Assembly: GCF_007859655.1 (NCBI RefSeq)
Contig: NZ_CP042304.1
Span: 1,550,001 to 1,614,000 of the forward strand
From: Devosia ginsengisoli
GTDB taxonomy: Bacteria; Pseudomonadota; Alphaproteobacteria; Rhizobiales; Devosiaceae
Reading direction: 5' to 3'
Length of the DNA: 64,000 nt
Part shown: one piece after another, positions 44,116 through 54,200 of the stretch
Layout: the number at the start of each line of letters is the position of its first letter
Numbering within the stretch: position 1 is the stretch's first letter
Position numbers and translations under genes: made by a program
Notes under the pieces: generated by a model
The model's input: only the letters and a program-made list of their open reading frames with translations
Databases searched by the model: none
What the model was told of the DNA's origin: nothing

Positions 44116-46104
44116 TCAGGCATAGGTCCAGTTCGAATCTATCGGCAGCAGGATGCCGTGAATGTTGATGGTGATCTCATAGATGCCGTCCGCGGTGAGG
44201 TCGGCCCTGATGATGGTGTTGTCGATGTCGTCGTACCGGACATGCTGCACCACGATCGGCAGATCCGAGATCAGCCAGTCGTCGTCGTCATCGTCATAGA
44301 TTTCGCGGAAGAGGTCGGCTTCCCGTGCCCTGGCCTCGCGGTCCAGGTCGTAGTCGCGCACCCGGACGCGATCGCCCACCACGAAGTCGAGGATTTCATG
44401 GACAATCCGGTCACTGAGCGACGGGGTATCATCCGTCACCTCGAAGACAAACGTGTCCCGACCGCCGCCGCCCGACATGACGGTGGCCGTGGCGCCAATG
44501 ACGAAGAGATCGTCGCCTGCACCGGCGACAATCTGCTCGATGCCGGCGAAAGTGTCCTCACCAAACTCCGCGCTGAAGGTGGTGCCGGCAACGGCGTCGA
44601 AGATCACGCCGACAGTGGCGGCTGAATAGTCCAGCAGGTCGTCGCCGTCGCCGCCATCCAGATCATCGGCCCCCGCCCCGCCCTGCAGCCGGTCGTCGCC
44701 TGCACCGGCATCCATGATGTCATCGCCATCGCCGCCATCAAGCAGGTCCGCGCCTGCCCCGCCGATCAGGCTATCGGCGCCGCTGCCGCCCAGGAGCACA
44801 TCGGCGCCCGGGCCACCATCGAGAATGTCGTCACCGCTCCCGCCTTCGAGAATGTCATTGCCGCCAGCACCGAGGATACGGTCGTTCCCGCCACCGCCAT
44901 CGGCGATATCATTGCCCGCCCCGCCGTCGATTATGTCGTCGCCAGCGTCGCCGTCTATCGTGTCATTGCCAGCGCCGCCGAACAACCGGTCGTGACCGTC
45001 GCCACCCGAGATGACATCATCGCCCTCGCCTCCGAAGATCACATCATTGCCGGTATTGCCGAACAGGTGGTCGTCGCCCGTACCGCCGTTGAGATGATCG
45101 TCACCTTCGCCGCCGACCACGAGATCATTGCCGGCCAGAGCGTCGATCAGGTCGTCGCCTGCCAGGCCGTCGATATCGTCGTCATATGGCGAGCCAGCAT
45201 GGATGCCGTCCTGCGGCGTCAATATCTCCACATTGCGGATGATGTTCAAATGGGCGGTCTGGACCACCCAGGCTTCGCCATCCGTCACTCGATAGGTGAT
45301 GTCGATCGGCCCCAGCATGCCGGGCAAGGTAGTCAGGCGCCAGCCGCCTACGGTCCGATCCACCATGGCTCCGGTAATGGCCAGGTTGGTGACCAAAAGC
45401 GCGTCGTCGTCAGAATCAATTGCCCCGAACAACAGCTCGCTCAATCCGATCAGAACAACCTGACCAGCAAAGACATCATGCAGTCGCACAGGTCCACTGA
45501 CACTGGGAGAGCGATTGGTCGGATCGTGATCGCCGTCGTCCGTCTCGTCATCCTCCTCGCCGGGATCGTCCTCATCGTCATCTTCATCCGTGTCCTGATC
45601 ATTGGAGGTGATGAGGGGTAGAGCGGATGGTTGGCCCGGTAATGCATTGTCGTTAAAACCGGCAATGCTGAAGGCCGCCGGAAAGAATGCGGCGGTGGAA
45701 GGATGCGAGAATGCAGAAGGTTCGGCGAAGGTTATCGCCGGAAATTCGAGACCCGCAAACGGTCCCGGCCACAGCGGAGCCGGACCGACTGGACCGAACA
45801 ATCCCGCTTCCCGATCGATGCTCTCAATCGTCGGATCCATATCGGCTTCCGGGCTTCCCTTATCCAATTTCCCCGGCAAGGCTCGGTTGAGGGGAGCATC
45901 GGGATCCGGTTTGGGCTCGGATGGCGGCTCACTGGCGGCAGCGGCCTGGCTGGAAACAATGCTCTTGAGATAGACGACCAGTCCGAGGACCGCCATGGCG
46001 ATATAGAGCGGCAGCCGCGTCATCCGCTCGCCGGCATGGAACTTGAATCGTTCCCCGTCCTTGGGCGCCTGCTCAACTCTGGTGCTCTTGGCCTCGATGA
46101 GCAT
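44116..46104 (-). CDS. RTX protein with N-terminal membrane segment
   Basis: The 662-residue protein begins MLIEAKSTRVEQAPKDGERF and has one helix (LPLYIAMAVLGLVVYL, about residues 31-46), then a Pro-rich stretch, an acidic run (DEDDDEDDPGEEDDETDDGD) and a cadherin-like segment. From about 350 to 530 come some 20 consecutive RTX nonapeptides (GGxGxDxUx, for example LNGGTGDDHLFGNTGND), which fold as calcium-binding beta-rolls. The C-terminus (GILLPIDSNWTYA) lacks the usual small hydrophobic secretion tail. It lies between the exporter and adaptor genes, an odd place for a substrate, so it may be an anchored surface or periplasmic partner. Confidence 0.85.
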   Translation of the reverse strand: MLIEAKSTRVEQAPKDGERFKFHAGERMTRLPLYIAMAVLGLVVYLKSIVSSQAAAASEPPSEPKPDPDAPLNRALPGKLDKGSPEADMDPTIESIDREAGLFGPVGPAPLWPGPFAGLEFPAITFAEPSAFSHPSTAAFFPAAFSIAGFNDNALPGQPSALPLITSNDQDTDEDDDEDDPGEEDDETDDGDHDPTNRSPSVSGPVRLHDVFAGQVVLIGLSELLFGAIDSDDDALLVTNLAITGAMVDRTVGGWRLTTLPGMLGPIDITYRVTDGEAWVVQTAHLNIIRNVEILTPQDGIHAGSPYDDDIDGLAGDDLIDALAGNDLVVGGEGDDHLNGGTGDDHLFGNTGNDVIFGGEGDDVISGGDGHDRLFGGAGNDTIDGDAGDDIIDGGAGNDIADGGGGNDRILGAGGNDILEGGSGDDILDGGPGADVLLGGSGADSLIGGAGADLLDGGDGDDIMDAGAGDDRLQGGAGADDLDGGDGDDLLDYSAATVGVIFDAVAGTTFSAEFGEDTFAGIEQIVAGAGDDLFVIGATATVMSGGGGRDTFVFEVTDDTPSLSDRIVHEILDFVVGDRVRVRDYDLDREARAREADLFREIYDDDDDDWLISDLPIVVQHVRYDDIDNTIIRADLTADGIYEITINIHGILLPIDSNWTYA

Positions 46105-46108
46105 GGCG

Positions 46109-47860
46109 CTATTCCGCCGCAGTCCGACGCTTGCCTGGAGCGGCCCAGCGTTCTGGCTCGGCGGTCTGCTGCCGCGTCTGCGCAACGACCTGATCCCTGG
46201 GGCCAAAGCTGGTCAGCTTGCCATTCTGCACCACTGCCACCAGATCGACTGCTGCCAGCACGCTTGGCCGATGCGCCACGATGATGGCAATGCCGCCCCG
46301 TTCGCGGATCTGCTGGATGGCCTGGTTGAGCGCCTGCTCGCCTTCGGCGTCGAGAAAGGCATTCGGTTCGTCCATGACCACCACGAACGGCTCGCCATAG
46401 AGTGCCCGTGCCAATCCGATGCGCTGCCGCTGTCCGGCCGACAGGGCCGTGCCCATCGGACCGAGCTGGCTATCGTAGCCATCGGGCAGGCGAACGATCA
46501 TCTCGTGGACACCGGCAGCCATGGCAGCGGCAACGATGGCCTTGCCGTCCCGCTTGGGAGCGAGGCGGGTAATATTGTCGATGATGGTGCCATCGAGCAT
46601 CGCGACGTCCTGCGGCAGATAGCCCATATGCTTCCCGATGACATCCTCGTCCCACTGGCCCAGTTCGGCGTCGTCGAGCCGTACCCCGCCGCGCAAAACC
46701 GGCCAGATTCCGGTCAAAGCCCTCACCAGGGTGGTCTTGCCGCCGCCACTGGGACCGATGATCGCAAGGGCCTGGCCGGCCTTCAGCTCGAAGCTGACCT
46801 CGGTCAGCAGCACGCGGCCGGTGCTGGGCGCCGCAACGGTGATTTTCTCGATTTTCAGCGATTTGCCCGGCGGGGGCAGATCCAGGGGTTTGGTCATGGC
46901 ACCCAGGGCAACCATGGTTTCGCGCAGGCGCTTATAGGCCTGTCGGGCCGCCACCACGCCTTTCCAGTTGCCGATGGCCAGGTCGATCGGCGCCAGGGCA
47001 CGCGCAGAAGCCACCGAAACCGCGATGATGGCACCGGCCGACATCTGGCCCTGAATGGTGAGATAGGCTCCAAGGCCGAGCAGTGCCGACTGCAGCAGCA
47101 TGCGTAACACGCGCGAGAAGGCACTAAAGGTCCCGACGATGTCGCTGGCCTGCGTTTGTAGCTTCAGGTGTTCCAGATTGGCATTATCGAAACGTTGCAC
47201 AGCGCGCGCGCCAAAACCCATGGCCTTGAGGATATCGGCATTGCGTGCATTGGAATCGGCAATGGCATTGCGCACGGTACCGGCTTGCTGCGCGGCCGTT
47301 GCCAGTTTACGGGACCGCAATTCCGTCCACACGGTCAGCAGCGTCAGGACCGCCACGCCGCCCAGTGTCACAGCTCCGAGCAGGGGGTGGAGGAAATAAA
47401 CGAACAGCACATAGAGGGGTACCCAGGGCAGATCGAACAGGGCCATCGGGCCCTGGCTGCCCATGAACGTGCGAACCGTATCGACATCCCGCCCGCGCTC
47501 CAGCGACTCGGCGGTGGAAAAGCCAAAGCGCGGCATATCGATGCTGACGCGGTGGGCGATCGGCGCCAATATGCGGTCGAGCCGGGCACCGACGCGCACC
47601 AGCAATTGGGAGCGGATCACGTCGAAGGCGCCCTGGAACAGGTAGAGCCCGACGGCAAGAGCGGAGAGAGCGGCCAAGGTAGGGATCGAGCCGCTGGTCA
47701 GCGCCCGGTCATAGATCTGCAGCATGTACATCGAGCCGGTGAGCGCCAGCACATTGATGATGCCGGAAATCCAGAACAGAAATATTCCCATGCCCTTGAA
47801 CTCGCGTCGGAGCATCTCGTCGCCCTGCTGCTGGGCCAGGGCATTGGCTGAATTGGACAT
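46109..47860 (-). CDS. Type I secretion ABC transporter (PrtD/HlyB-like)
   Basis: The 583-residue protein has five to six membrane helices (about residues 25-310) and a nucleotide-binding domain with Walker A GPSGGGKTT, signature LSAGQRQR, Walker B VVVMDEPN and switch His in IIVAHRPS. There is no N-terminal C39 or C39-like domain, as in PrtD-type exporters for RTX proteins. It follows the giant peroxidase gene after 57 bases that hold a strong hairpin. Its stop lies four bases before the RTX gene start. Confidence 0.94.
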   Translation of the reverse strand: MSNSANALAQQQGDEMLRREFKGMGIFLFWISGIINVLALTGSMYMLQIYDRALTSGSIPTLAALSALAVGLYLFQGAFDVIRSQLLVRVGARLDRILAPIAHRVSIDMPRFGFSTAESLERGRDVDTVRTFMGSQGPMALFDLPWVPLYVLFVYFLHPLLGAVTLGGVAVLTLLTVWTELRSRKLATAAQQAGTVRNAIADSNARNADILKAMGFGARAVQRFDNANLEHLKLQTQASDIVGTFSAFSRVLRMLLQSALLGLGAYLTIQGQMSAGAIIAVSVASARALAPIDLAIGNWKGVVAARQAYKRLRETMVALGAMTKPLDLPPPGKSLKIEKITVAAPSTGRVLLTEVSFELKAGQALAIIGPSGGGKTTLVRALTGIWPVLRGGVRLDDAELGQWDEDVIGKHMGYLPQDVAMLDGTIIDNITRLAPKRDGKAIVAAAMAAGVHEMIVRLPDGYDSQLGPMGTALSAGQRQRIGLARALYGEPFVVVMDEPNAFLDAEGEQALNQAIQQIRERGGIAIIVAHRPSVLAAVDLVAVVQNGKLTSFGPRDQVVAQTRQQTAEPERWAAPGKRRTAAE

Positions 47861-47882
47861 GGTTTTCCCCCGGGAAGTGCAG

Positions 47883-47910
47883 GACCCGGCCGGCGGATGC
47901 CGACCGGGTC
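47883..47910 (-). promoter_or_regulatory. Strong hairpin between peroxidase and exporter genes
   Basis: GACCCGGTCGGC (reverse strand, 47910-47899) and GCCGGCCGGGTC (47894-47883) form a 12-base stem with one G-T pair and a 4-base loop. No T run follows, so it is not a standard terminator. It sits between the stop of the giant gene and the exporter start, where it could lower exporter expression or protect the upstream mRNA. Confidence 0.6.
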
Positions 47911-47917
47911 AATCGGC

Positions 47918-50900
47918 CTAGAAGTTGAAATCAGAGGCCGTCATGTTGCGGCTTCCAGCGATCTCGACGCGGAATTCGGGATCGTTATCGTTTCCCGTAT
48001 TGCCCGAAATCACCGTGTAGTCCCCGTCTTCCCGTGTCTCATGGGTGATCACGATCTGCCCCGGCGCAGTGGCCGACTGGCCGGTTACCAGGGTGAAGGT
48101 CTGGTTTCCGGCAAGGCTGCTGTTAGCGTCGATGCCCGAGAGATCGATTTTGTCGCCGGTTTCAAAGTTGCGGATCGTATCGCCATCGGCTGCTGCCTCG
48201 GTGCTGAAGACGAAGACGTCATTGCCGCCACCGCCGTCGATCACATTGGCCGCATTGCTGGCCGTGATCACGTCATTGCCCGAACCGGTGGTGACATTTT
48301 CGATGCCGTAGAGCGTGTCGGTGCCCGACTGGCTACCGGTGACACTGCCGCGGCCATTTACCCCGGTGCCAAGATCGACCTGAAGGGCGGCTGACAGCGA
48401 GCCCAGATCCAGCGTGTCGCTGCCGGCACCGCCATCGTAGAGGTCATTGCCGTCCCCGATCCGGCCGATGAAGAGATCATCGCCTTCGCCGCCGAATGCC
48501 TGGTCATTTCCGATGCCCGCATCGATCAGGTCGTCGCCAGCATCGCCGGCGATCCAGTCATCACCGCTTTCGCCATAGAGCATGTCGTCGTCGTCGCCGC
48601 CGAAAATGTCGTCATCCCCTTCCCCGGCGAAGATCACGTCGCGTCCGGCTTCGCCATAGACGAAGTCGTCGCCTTCATCGCCGCGGATCACGTCGGCGCC
48701 GGCTCCAGCAATGATGTAGTCGGTTCCGGCAAGGCCGAAAATCAGGTCACCTCCAGTCGTCCCGGTCAGGATGTCGCCCAATATCGTACCGGCCAGCGGT
48801 CCGGCCGGCGGAGTCGAAAGTTCCTCCACGTCATTCAGGTCATCATTGCCGGCCGGCGCCTCGTCGGCACCATCGCTGGCAGAGGCGAATTGCGGCAGGC
48901 CGCCGGTGCTGAAGAAGGTCACCGAGTGCGTATCACTGGCAATCCTGGTCGAGCCATCGGGATTGGTGACCACGACATAGTCCTCGATGGTCTTGCCGTC
49001 CGGCAGGTCAATCACGTCCTGCGGCCGCAACGTGCCGACGATCACATCCTGGCCGCCGCCGGTCTTGAAGACGATGCGGTGCGCAGATTGCAGCGAGGTG
49101 ATGTCGATCACGTCATTGCCGGCAGAGCCGATGATGGTGATCGTGTTGGGCCGCAGATTGGTGGCGAGATCGAAATTGCCGTACATCTCGACCGTGTCGC
49201 TGCCAACCGGACCATTGCCGCTCACACCGGCTCCGTTGATCACGATCTCTTCGATCTCTGTCAGTTCGGCGATCGGCGTCTCAACGCCATCCACCTCGCG
49301 GGTAACGATGATCTCAACCTCGTCGCTGCCGGTGAAGCCGATCCGCGCCACCGCCTCGTCGAAGGTATAGATGCGGAAAATCTCGCTGGCGGCGCTATCG
49401 CCGACAACCTGGAAGATATCGCCATCGACCCCTTCCATGCCGCCATTGATGGTGTCGAAGCCATCGCCGACATTCCAGATGAAGATGTCGTCGTCCTGGG
49501 TGCCAGGCGTGGTGTTGTCATCGCCGTCCCCGATATCACTGCCATTCAGGATATCGTCGCCAGGGCCGCCGATAATGACGTCTTCACCCGGACCACCAAT
49601 GATCGTATCGCTGCCATCGGTACCGAAGATGATGGATGAGACACCGGGAATGCCGGCGGCTACCGTGCTGATCGCCAAGGCCGGGCCGTCACCGAACTTC
49701 ACGAATTCGATATTGGTAAGAGTGTCCGTGCCATCGGTGCCGACCATATCGGTAACGGTGGTGAGAGCAGTGCCGTTGAAACCGAAGCTATAGTTGCCCG
49801 CCGGACCGGAGAACACGGCTGTATCGGTGCCGTTGCCGCCATTGAGGGTGTCATCGCCGGCGCCCCCTTCCAGAATGTCGTGCCAGCCGCCGCCGTTGAG
49901 TATGTCGGCGCCCTCATTACCGATCAGGGTGTCATTGCCCAATCCGCCGCTCAGAGTGTTGTTGTTTGCGTTGCCCGTAATGACGTTGTCGAGACCGTTG
50001 CCAACCCCGTTTAGGGCCGCGCCAATCAGCTTAAGGTTTTCAACATCGCCAACCACATGAGCTGCATAATTAAGGTTGCGGTTAACCCCCGAAATAATGG
50101 TGTCGATACCACTGCCACCATCGGCTAACTCGTTCACGAAGTCCCTGCCCTGAATAACAAGGTAGGTATCATCGCCCGCCCCACCGGCCATGAAATCCAC
50201 TCCCCTGCCGCCGTACAGGATGTCGTTGCCCTCGCCGCCATGGAGTTCGTCGCCACCATTGAAACCAAGCAGCAAGTCGGCGCCTGCAGTGCCGTTGAGG
50301 GCAGCACCGCCAGTGTTGGGAGCGTTCGTCCCCCGGACCATGTTGTAGACCACGCCGCCAAGATCGACGTTTTCGATGCTGACCAGGGTATCCAGCCCGC
50401 CAGTGACGCTCTGGACAGTGAAGATGGCACCAGCACGAGCGAAGTCGTGGTCCTCGATATTGCCAGATAGAACAACGGTGTCAGTGCCTAGACCACCGTC
50501 GAGGATATTGTTGCCACCATTGCCGGTCAGCCGGTTGTCCAGCGTATTGCCGGTGCCGTCTATCGCGCCCGCAATGAGAACCAGGTTTTCTGTCTCGCCT
50601 GCCAGGGTGTGGGATGCCAGCGAGGAATGAACCGTATCATTGCCCCCGCCAGCAAGTTCGGTGACGGTGTCGCCGGCATTGTCGACGATATATGTGTCAT
50701 CGCCGGCACCGCCGGACATGGCGTCCTGTCCCAATCCGCCGTCGAGTATATTGTTTCCGCCATTGCCGGTCAGTGTGTCGTCATGGATGCTGCCAGTGAG
50801 GTTTTCGATGCTAACCAGCATGTCGATACCGGCTCCCTGCGTATCCTGCGGAGCCTGGGAGGCGAGCGTCACCGTTACGGCAGCGGCCGCGTCGATGTAG

Positions 50901-51298
50901 CTGACAGTATCGGAACCGAGGCCGCCATCGAGCCGGTCATTACCCTCGCCGCCGCGCAATGTGTCATTGCCGGCCTCGCCATAGAGCAGATCGTTGTCGT
51001 CGCCACCGATCAACATGTCGTCGCCGAAACCGCCGCGCAACGTATCGTCGCCGGCACCGCCATCGAGCACGTTGTCGACCAGATTGCCGCGCACGGCGTC
51101 GTCACCCGCGCCGGTCGTTACATTCTCGACGCCCCGGATGAAGGAAAAGCCTGTGGCAGTGCCGGCCTGCAGGTCGACAGAGATATTGTTGCCCGCCGCA
51201 TAGGCCAGCGTGTCCGTGCCACCACGCAGATCGAGCTGAGCACTCTCCACGCCCGTGATCGAGGCCCCGTTGACGTCGACAATGAGCCCCCCCGGCAT
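47918..51298 (-). CDS. Giant RTX haem peroxidase, C-terminal part after frameshift
   Basis: This frame (1,126 codons from an internal ATG) is the continuation of the peroxidase gene and not a separate gene. It holds several blocks of RTX nonapeptides (LDGGAGDDTLRGGFGDD near its start, VIAGAGADVIRGDEGDD-like repeats later) separated by beta-rich spacers with NLVLIAGAIDGTGNTLDN-type units. It ends in an uncleaved type I secretion tail with SRNMTASDFNF. The true join with the upstream frame lies at the G7 run 51287-51293 (C7 on the forward strand): deleting one base gives NAGGLIVDVNGASITG without a break. Confidence 0.85.
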   Translation of the reverse strand: MPGGLIVDVNGASITGVESAQLDLRGGTDTLAYAAGNNISVDLQAGTATGFSFIRGVENVTTGAGDDAVRGNLVDNVLDGGAGDDTLRGGFGDDMLIGGDDNDLLYGEAGNDTLRGGEGNDRLDGGLGSDTVSYIDAAAAVTVTLASQAPQDTQGAGIDMLVSIENLTGSIHDDTLTGNGGNNILDGGLGQDAMSGGAGDDTYIVDNAGDTVTELAGGGNDTVHSSLASHTLAGETENLVLIAGAIDGTGNTLDNRLTGNGGNNILDGGLGTDTVVLSGNIEDHDFARAGAIFTVQSVTGGLDTLVSIENVDLGGVVYNMVRGTNAPNTGGAALNGTAGADLLLGFNGGDELHGGEGNDILYGGRGVDFMAGGAGDDTYLVIQGRDFVNELADGGSGIDTIISGVNRNLNYAAHVVGDVENLKLIGAALNGVGNGLDNVITGNANNNTLSGGLGNDTLIGNEGADILNGGGWHDILEGGAGDDTLNGGNGTDTAVFSGPAGNYSFGFNGTALTTVTDMVGTDGTDTLTNIEFVKFGDGPALAISTVAAGIPGVSSIIFGTDGSDTIIGGPGEDVIIGGPGDDILNGSDIGDGDDNTTPGTQDDDIFIWNVGDGFDTINGGMEGVDGDIFQVVGDSAASEIFRIYTFDEAVARIGFTGSDEVEIIVTREVDGVETPIAELTEIEEIVINGAGVSGNGPVGSDTVEMYGNFDLATNLRPNTITIIGSAGNDVIDITSLQSAHRIVFKTGGGQDVIVGTLRPQDVIDLPDGKTIEDYVVVTNPDGSTRIASDTHSVTFFSTGGLPQFASASDGADEAPAGNDDLNDVEELSTPPAGPLAGTILGDILTGTTGGDLIFGLAGTDYIIAGAGADVIRGDEGDDFVYGEAGRDVIFAGEGDDDIFGGDDDDMLYGESGDDWIAGDAGDDLIDAGIGNDQAFGGEGDDLFIGRIGDGNDLYDGGAGSDTLDLGSLSAALQVDLGTGVNGRGSVTGSQSGTDTLYGIENVTTGSGNDVITASNAANVIDGGGGNDVFVFSTEAAADGDTIRNFETGDKIDLSGIDANSSLAGNQTFTLVTGQSATAPGQIVITHETREDGDYTVISGNTGNDNDPEFRVEIAGSRNMTASDFNF

Positions 51299-54200
51299 TG
51301 AGTGTCACGGTGGCGATGTCATCGGCGCCAAGAGCCGTCTCGACAATCCGAAGCGTGTCGAGATCGGCGCCGCCATCAATGGAGTCGGCACCATCATCGA
51401 CGCCCTGAACGATGATGTCATCACCAGCGCCGCCAAAGATCGTGTCGTCCCCGGCACCACCATTGAGCGTATCCTGGCCGGCGCCGCCATCGATCACGTC
51501 GGCACCATCGCCGCCATTGATGATGTCGCTGCCACCAAGACCGGTTATGGAGTTGCTGGCCGCACCCCCCTGCACGAAATTGTCGCCCTCGTTGAGCGGA
51601 CCGTCGGCGTCGCCGACGATGACGGCATCGTTCGAGATGACCAGATTGCCGACCACCGCGGTGATCGCCGAGATGACCTGGTGCGGATTCGTCGCGTCGT
51701 CGGTGTAGTCGACGACAACACGAAGCATCCTGCCTACCAGATCAGCACCGGGGGTGAAGCTGCGGAGATTTCCGCCGTCTGCGTCGGCAATGTCGACCCA
51801 GGGCCCTAGGGCATTGGGGGCGGATTGCCAGCGGTAGGTCATCAGCAGTTCCTCGAAGGCATCCGTCATGCCATCGGGGTCGGTGAAAGCCACCGTGGCC
51901 GTCAGTTCACTGCCTTGGGTCGGCGTCATGTCGCTGATGAGCAACGGGCCTGTCGGTTGGTCATTGACGCCGATAACAGGGTCAGTCGGCGCGGACGTCA
52001 CCGTCTCGATCACGCCACCGCCATCGGTATAGAGGCCCAGAACCCGGATGCGCAGGCCGGCGTGTTCGTCACTGGGCGTGAACGTGGAGCCGGACGCGCC
52101 GGGAATGTCGATATAGTCGCCGGTGCCGTCATTGCGTTCGATCTGCCAGCGATAGGTGATGGTGGTGATCATCCCGTCGGGATTGTTGAGATCACGGACC
52201 GCTGCAGCACTCACCGTCAATGGCTGGTCTTCCTCGGCGGGAAGCGGCCCGAGCTGCAGCCGGCCTGTTGGATCGACATTGCCAGTTTCTCGGATCGTGT
52301 AGATCTGGTCGGCGAACTGGATACGTTCGATCCCCACCAGGGTATCCACGCCCTCGTCCACCTGTGGGTCGATCTCCTCCTGTTCGCGGCGGGCTACCTT
52401 AACGATGCCACCATCGAGATGCGTGATCTCGTACCAGTCCTTGCTGCCGGCAAAGACAGCCGTATCGACATCGCCCGAGGGGTCCTCATCATAGAGGATT
52501 TCGCGCACGATATGGAGCTGACGGGGCTTGATGACGCCATCTAGCAGGAACTGGGAAAGCGGCTTGGTCACGCCCTCCACCGTCACGACCTGCTTGAGGC
52601 TATCGACCGTGAATGCTTCCGTCGCCGTGACAGCGCCGTTGCCGTCCAGCGCCCGTATGCTGATACGCACATTGAGCCAGGCGTCGCCGTGGATGAAGTC
52701 GTCGCCGCCACGGCCTTCCATCACATCGTGGCCGTCGCCACCGAGAATGATATTGCCACCACTGAAGCCGATCAGGGTTTCAAGCTTGGCCAGAGCTTGG
52801 GCATCGGTCATCGTCGCCAGTTCATCAAGAACCGCTTGCGGAATTTCGGCGACGAGGTTGCCCAGCAATTCGCGCAGACCATCGATACGGTCGACGCCGG
52901 CCTGGGTGAGCTCGTGCCCCCGCAGGCTGAGTTCAGGCTCGATCTCTTCGGTGCTGCCACGATCATCGCCGCGCAGGATGTCATTGTATTTCCAGCCCGA
53001 CAGACCCTCGGTCTGGTCGAAGCGGTCACGCAGGATGTCGGCCGCGACATTGGTGAAGATCGGAATGCTCATGTCGGAATCGGCAGCAATCCGGTTATCC
53101 TTGTGGATTGCCCAATCGAAGCCCAGCATACCTTCATTGCGCATGACGCTTTCGCCCTGCACCATGATGTCATCGCCGGACTCGGCATCGAAGTCGTTCT
53201 CGTTCTCGCCCGCCAGCAGCACGTCGTGGCCGATGATGGTCGAATTGAAGAACAGCTCCGAATTATCACCTGCCAATGTGTCGAAGCCGTCGCCGCCCTC
53301 GATCCAGTCGTCGCCCTCATTGCCCATGAGGAAGTCGATATCGGCGCCGCCCAGGATGAAGTCGTCGCCCTCCCCTGCGAAGACTTCGGTAGCATCGACA
53401 CCGACAAGGAATACGTCCTTGCCGTCGCCGCCCATCAGGATGTCCAGGCCGTTGGCGTTGGCGATCACATCATCGCCATCCTCGCCCTTGATGAAGTCGC
53501 CGGTATCGCCGCTGTCGGTGATGATATCATCGCCAGCACCGCCGATGATGAGATCGACGCCGGCGCCACCTTCGATGCGGTCATTGCCGCCGCCGCCCCA
53601 GATCGCGTCGTCGCCATAGTCGGCGATGATCGTGTCGTCCCCCTCGGTGCCGCCGATAACGACATGTTCACCGCCGATGAAACGGATGTAGTTCGCATCG
53701 GGGCCGCTGGTCGCGAGATTATCGCGCTGAACCTTGGTGAGGCCGAGCGCGTTGAGTGCCGGATCTTCGTGGGTCGGATCGGCGCCGACCTGCTTGGTCG
53801 GATCCACATGCAGCACGTAGTCGTGCTTGGCGAAGGAGTCGACGCCAACGTGGTAGTTGACCTCGTCATCCTCGGTGCCCCGAACGCCGTCCGGACCGGG
53901 ATTGGTCATGTCCGTATTGGCCATGATGAGTTTGCTGAAGGCGTTGTTTTCCAGCTCGTTGAGCAGATTCAGGCCCTGCGTGCGGGTGAGATAGTAGAAC
54001 CGATCGAGATCCTGCAGCATTTCGAGCTGCGCCTCGAACACAGCATTGAAGGTCGAGCCGAGGAAACCGCCAAACGGCATCTTCTTTTCCGCCAGCCCAC
54101 CGATCCACAGATCAATGAGATTGATGCCGGTTTCAATGTCGTCAGAATTGCCGGCGATCCCGTCGACGCCCGGGCCGGGGGCCCAGGCGCCGGTCCCGTT

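Noticed and set aside
44600..51100. Tandem repeat arrays that could look like CRISPR or satellites
   Set aside because: The repeats are about 27 bases, vary in sequence, keep frame and translate as calcium-binding nonapeptides; there are no spacers of constant length.
51102..51286. Programmed ribosomal frameshifting at the G7 run
   Set aside because: A simple one-base length change explains the break; no known slippery heptamer with a downstream pseudoknot was identified, and a +1/-1 event is not needed in relatives as far as can be judged here.
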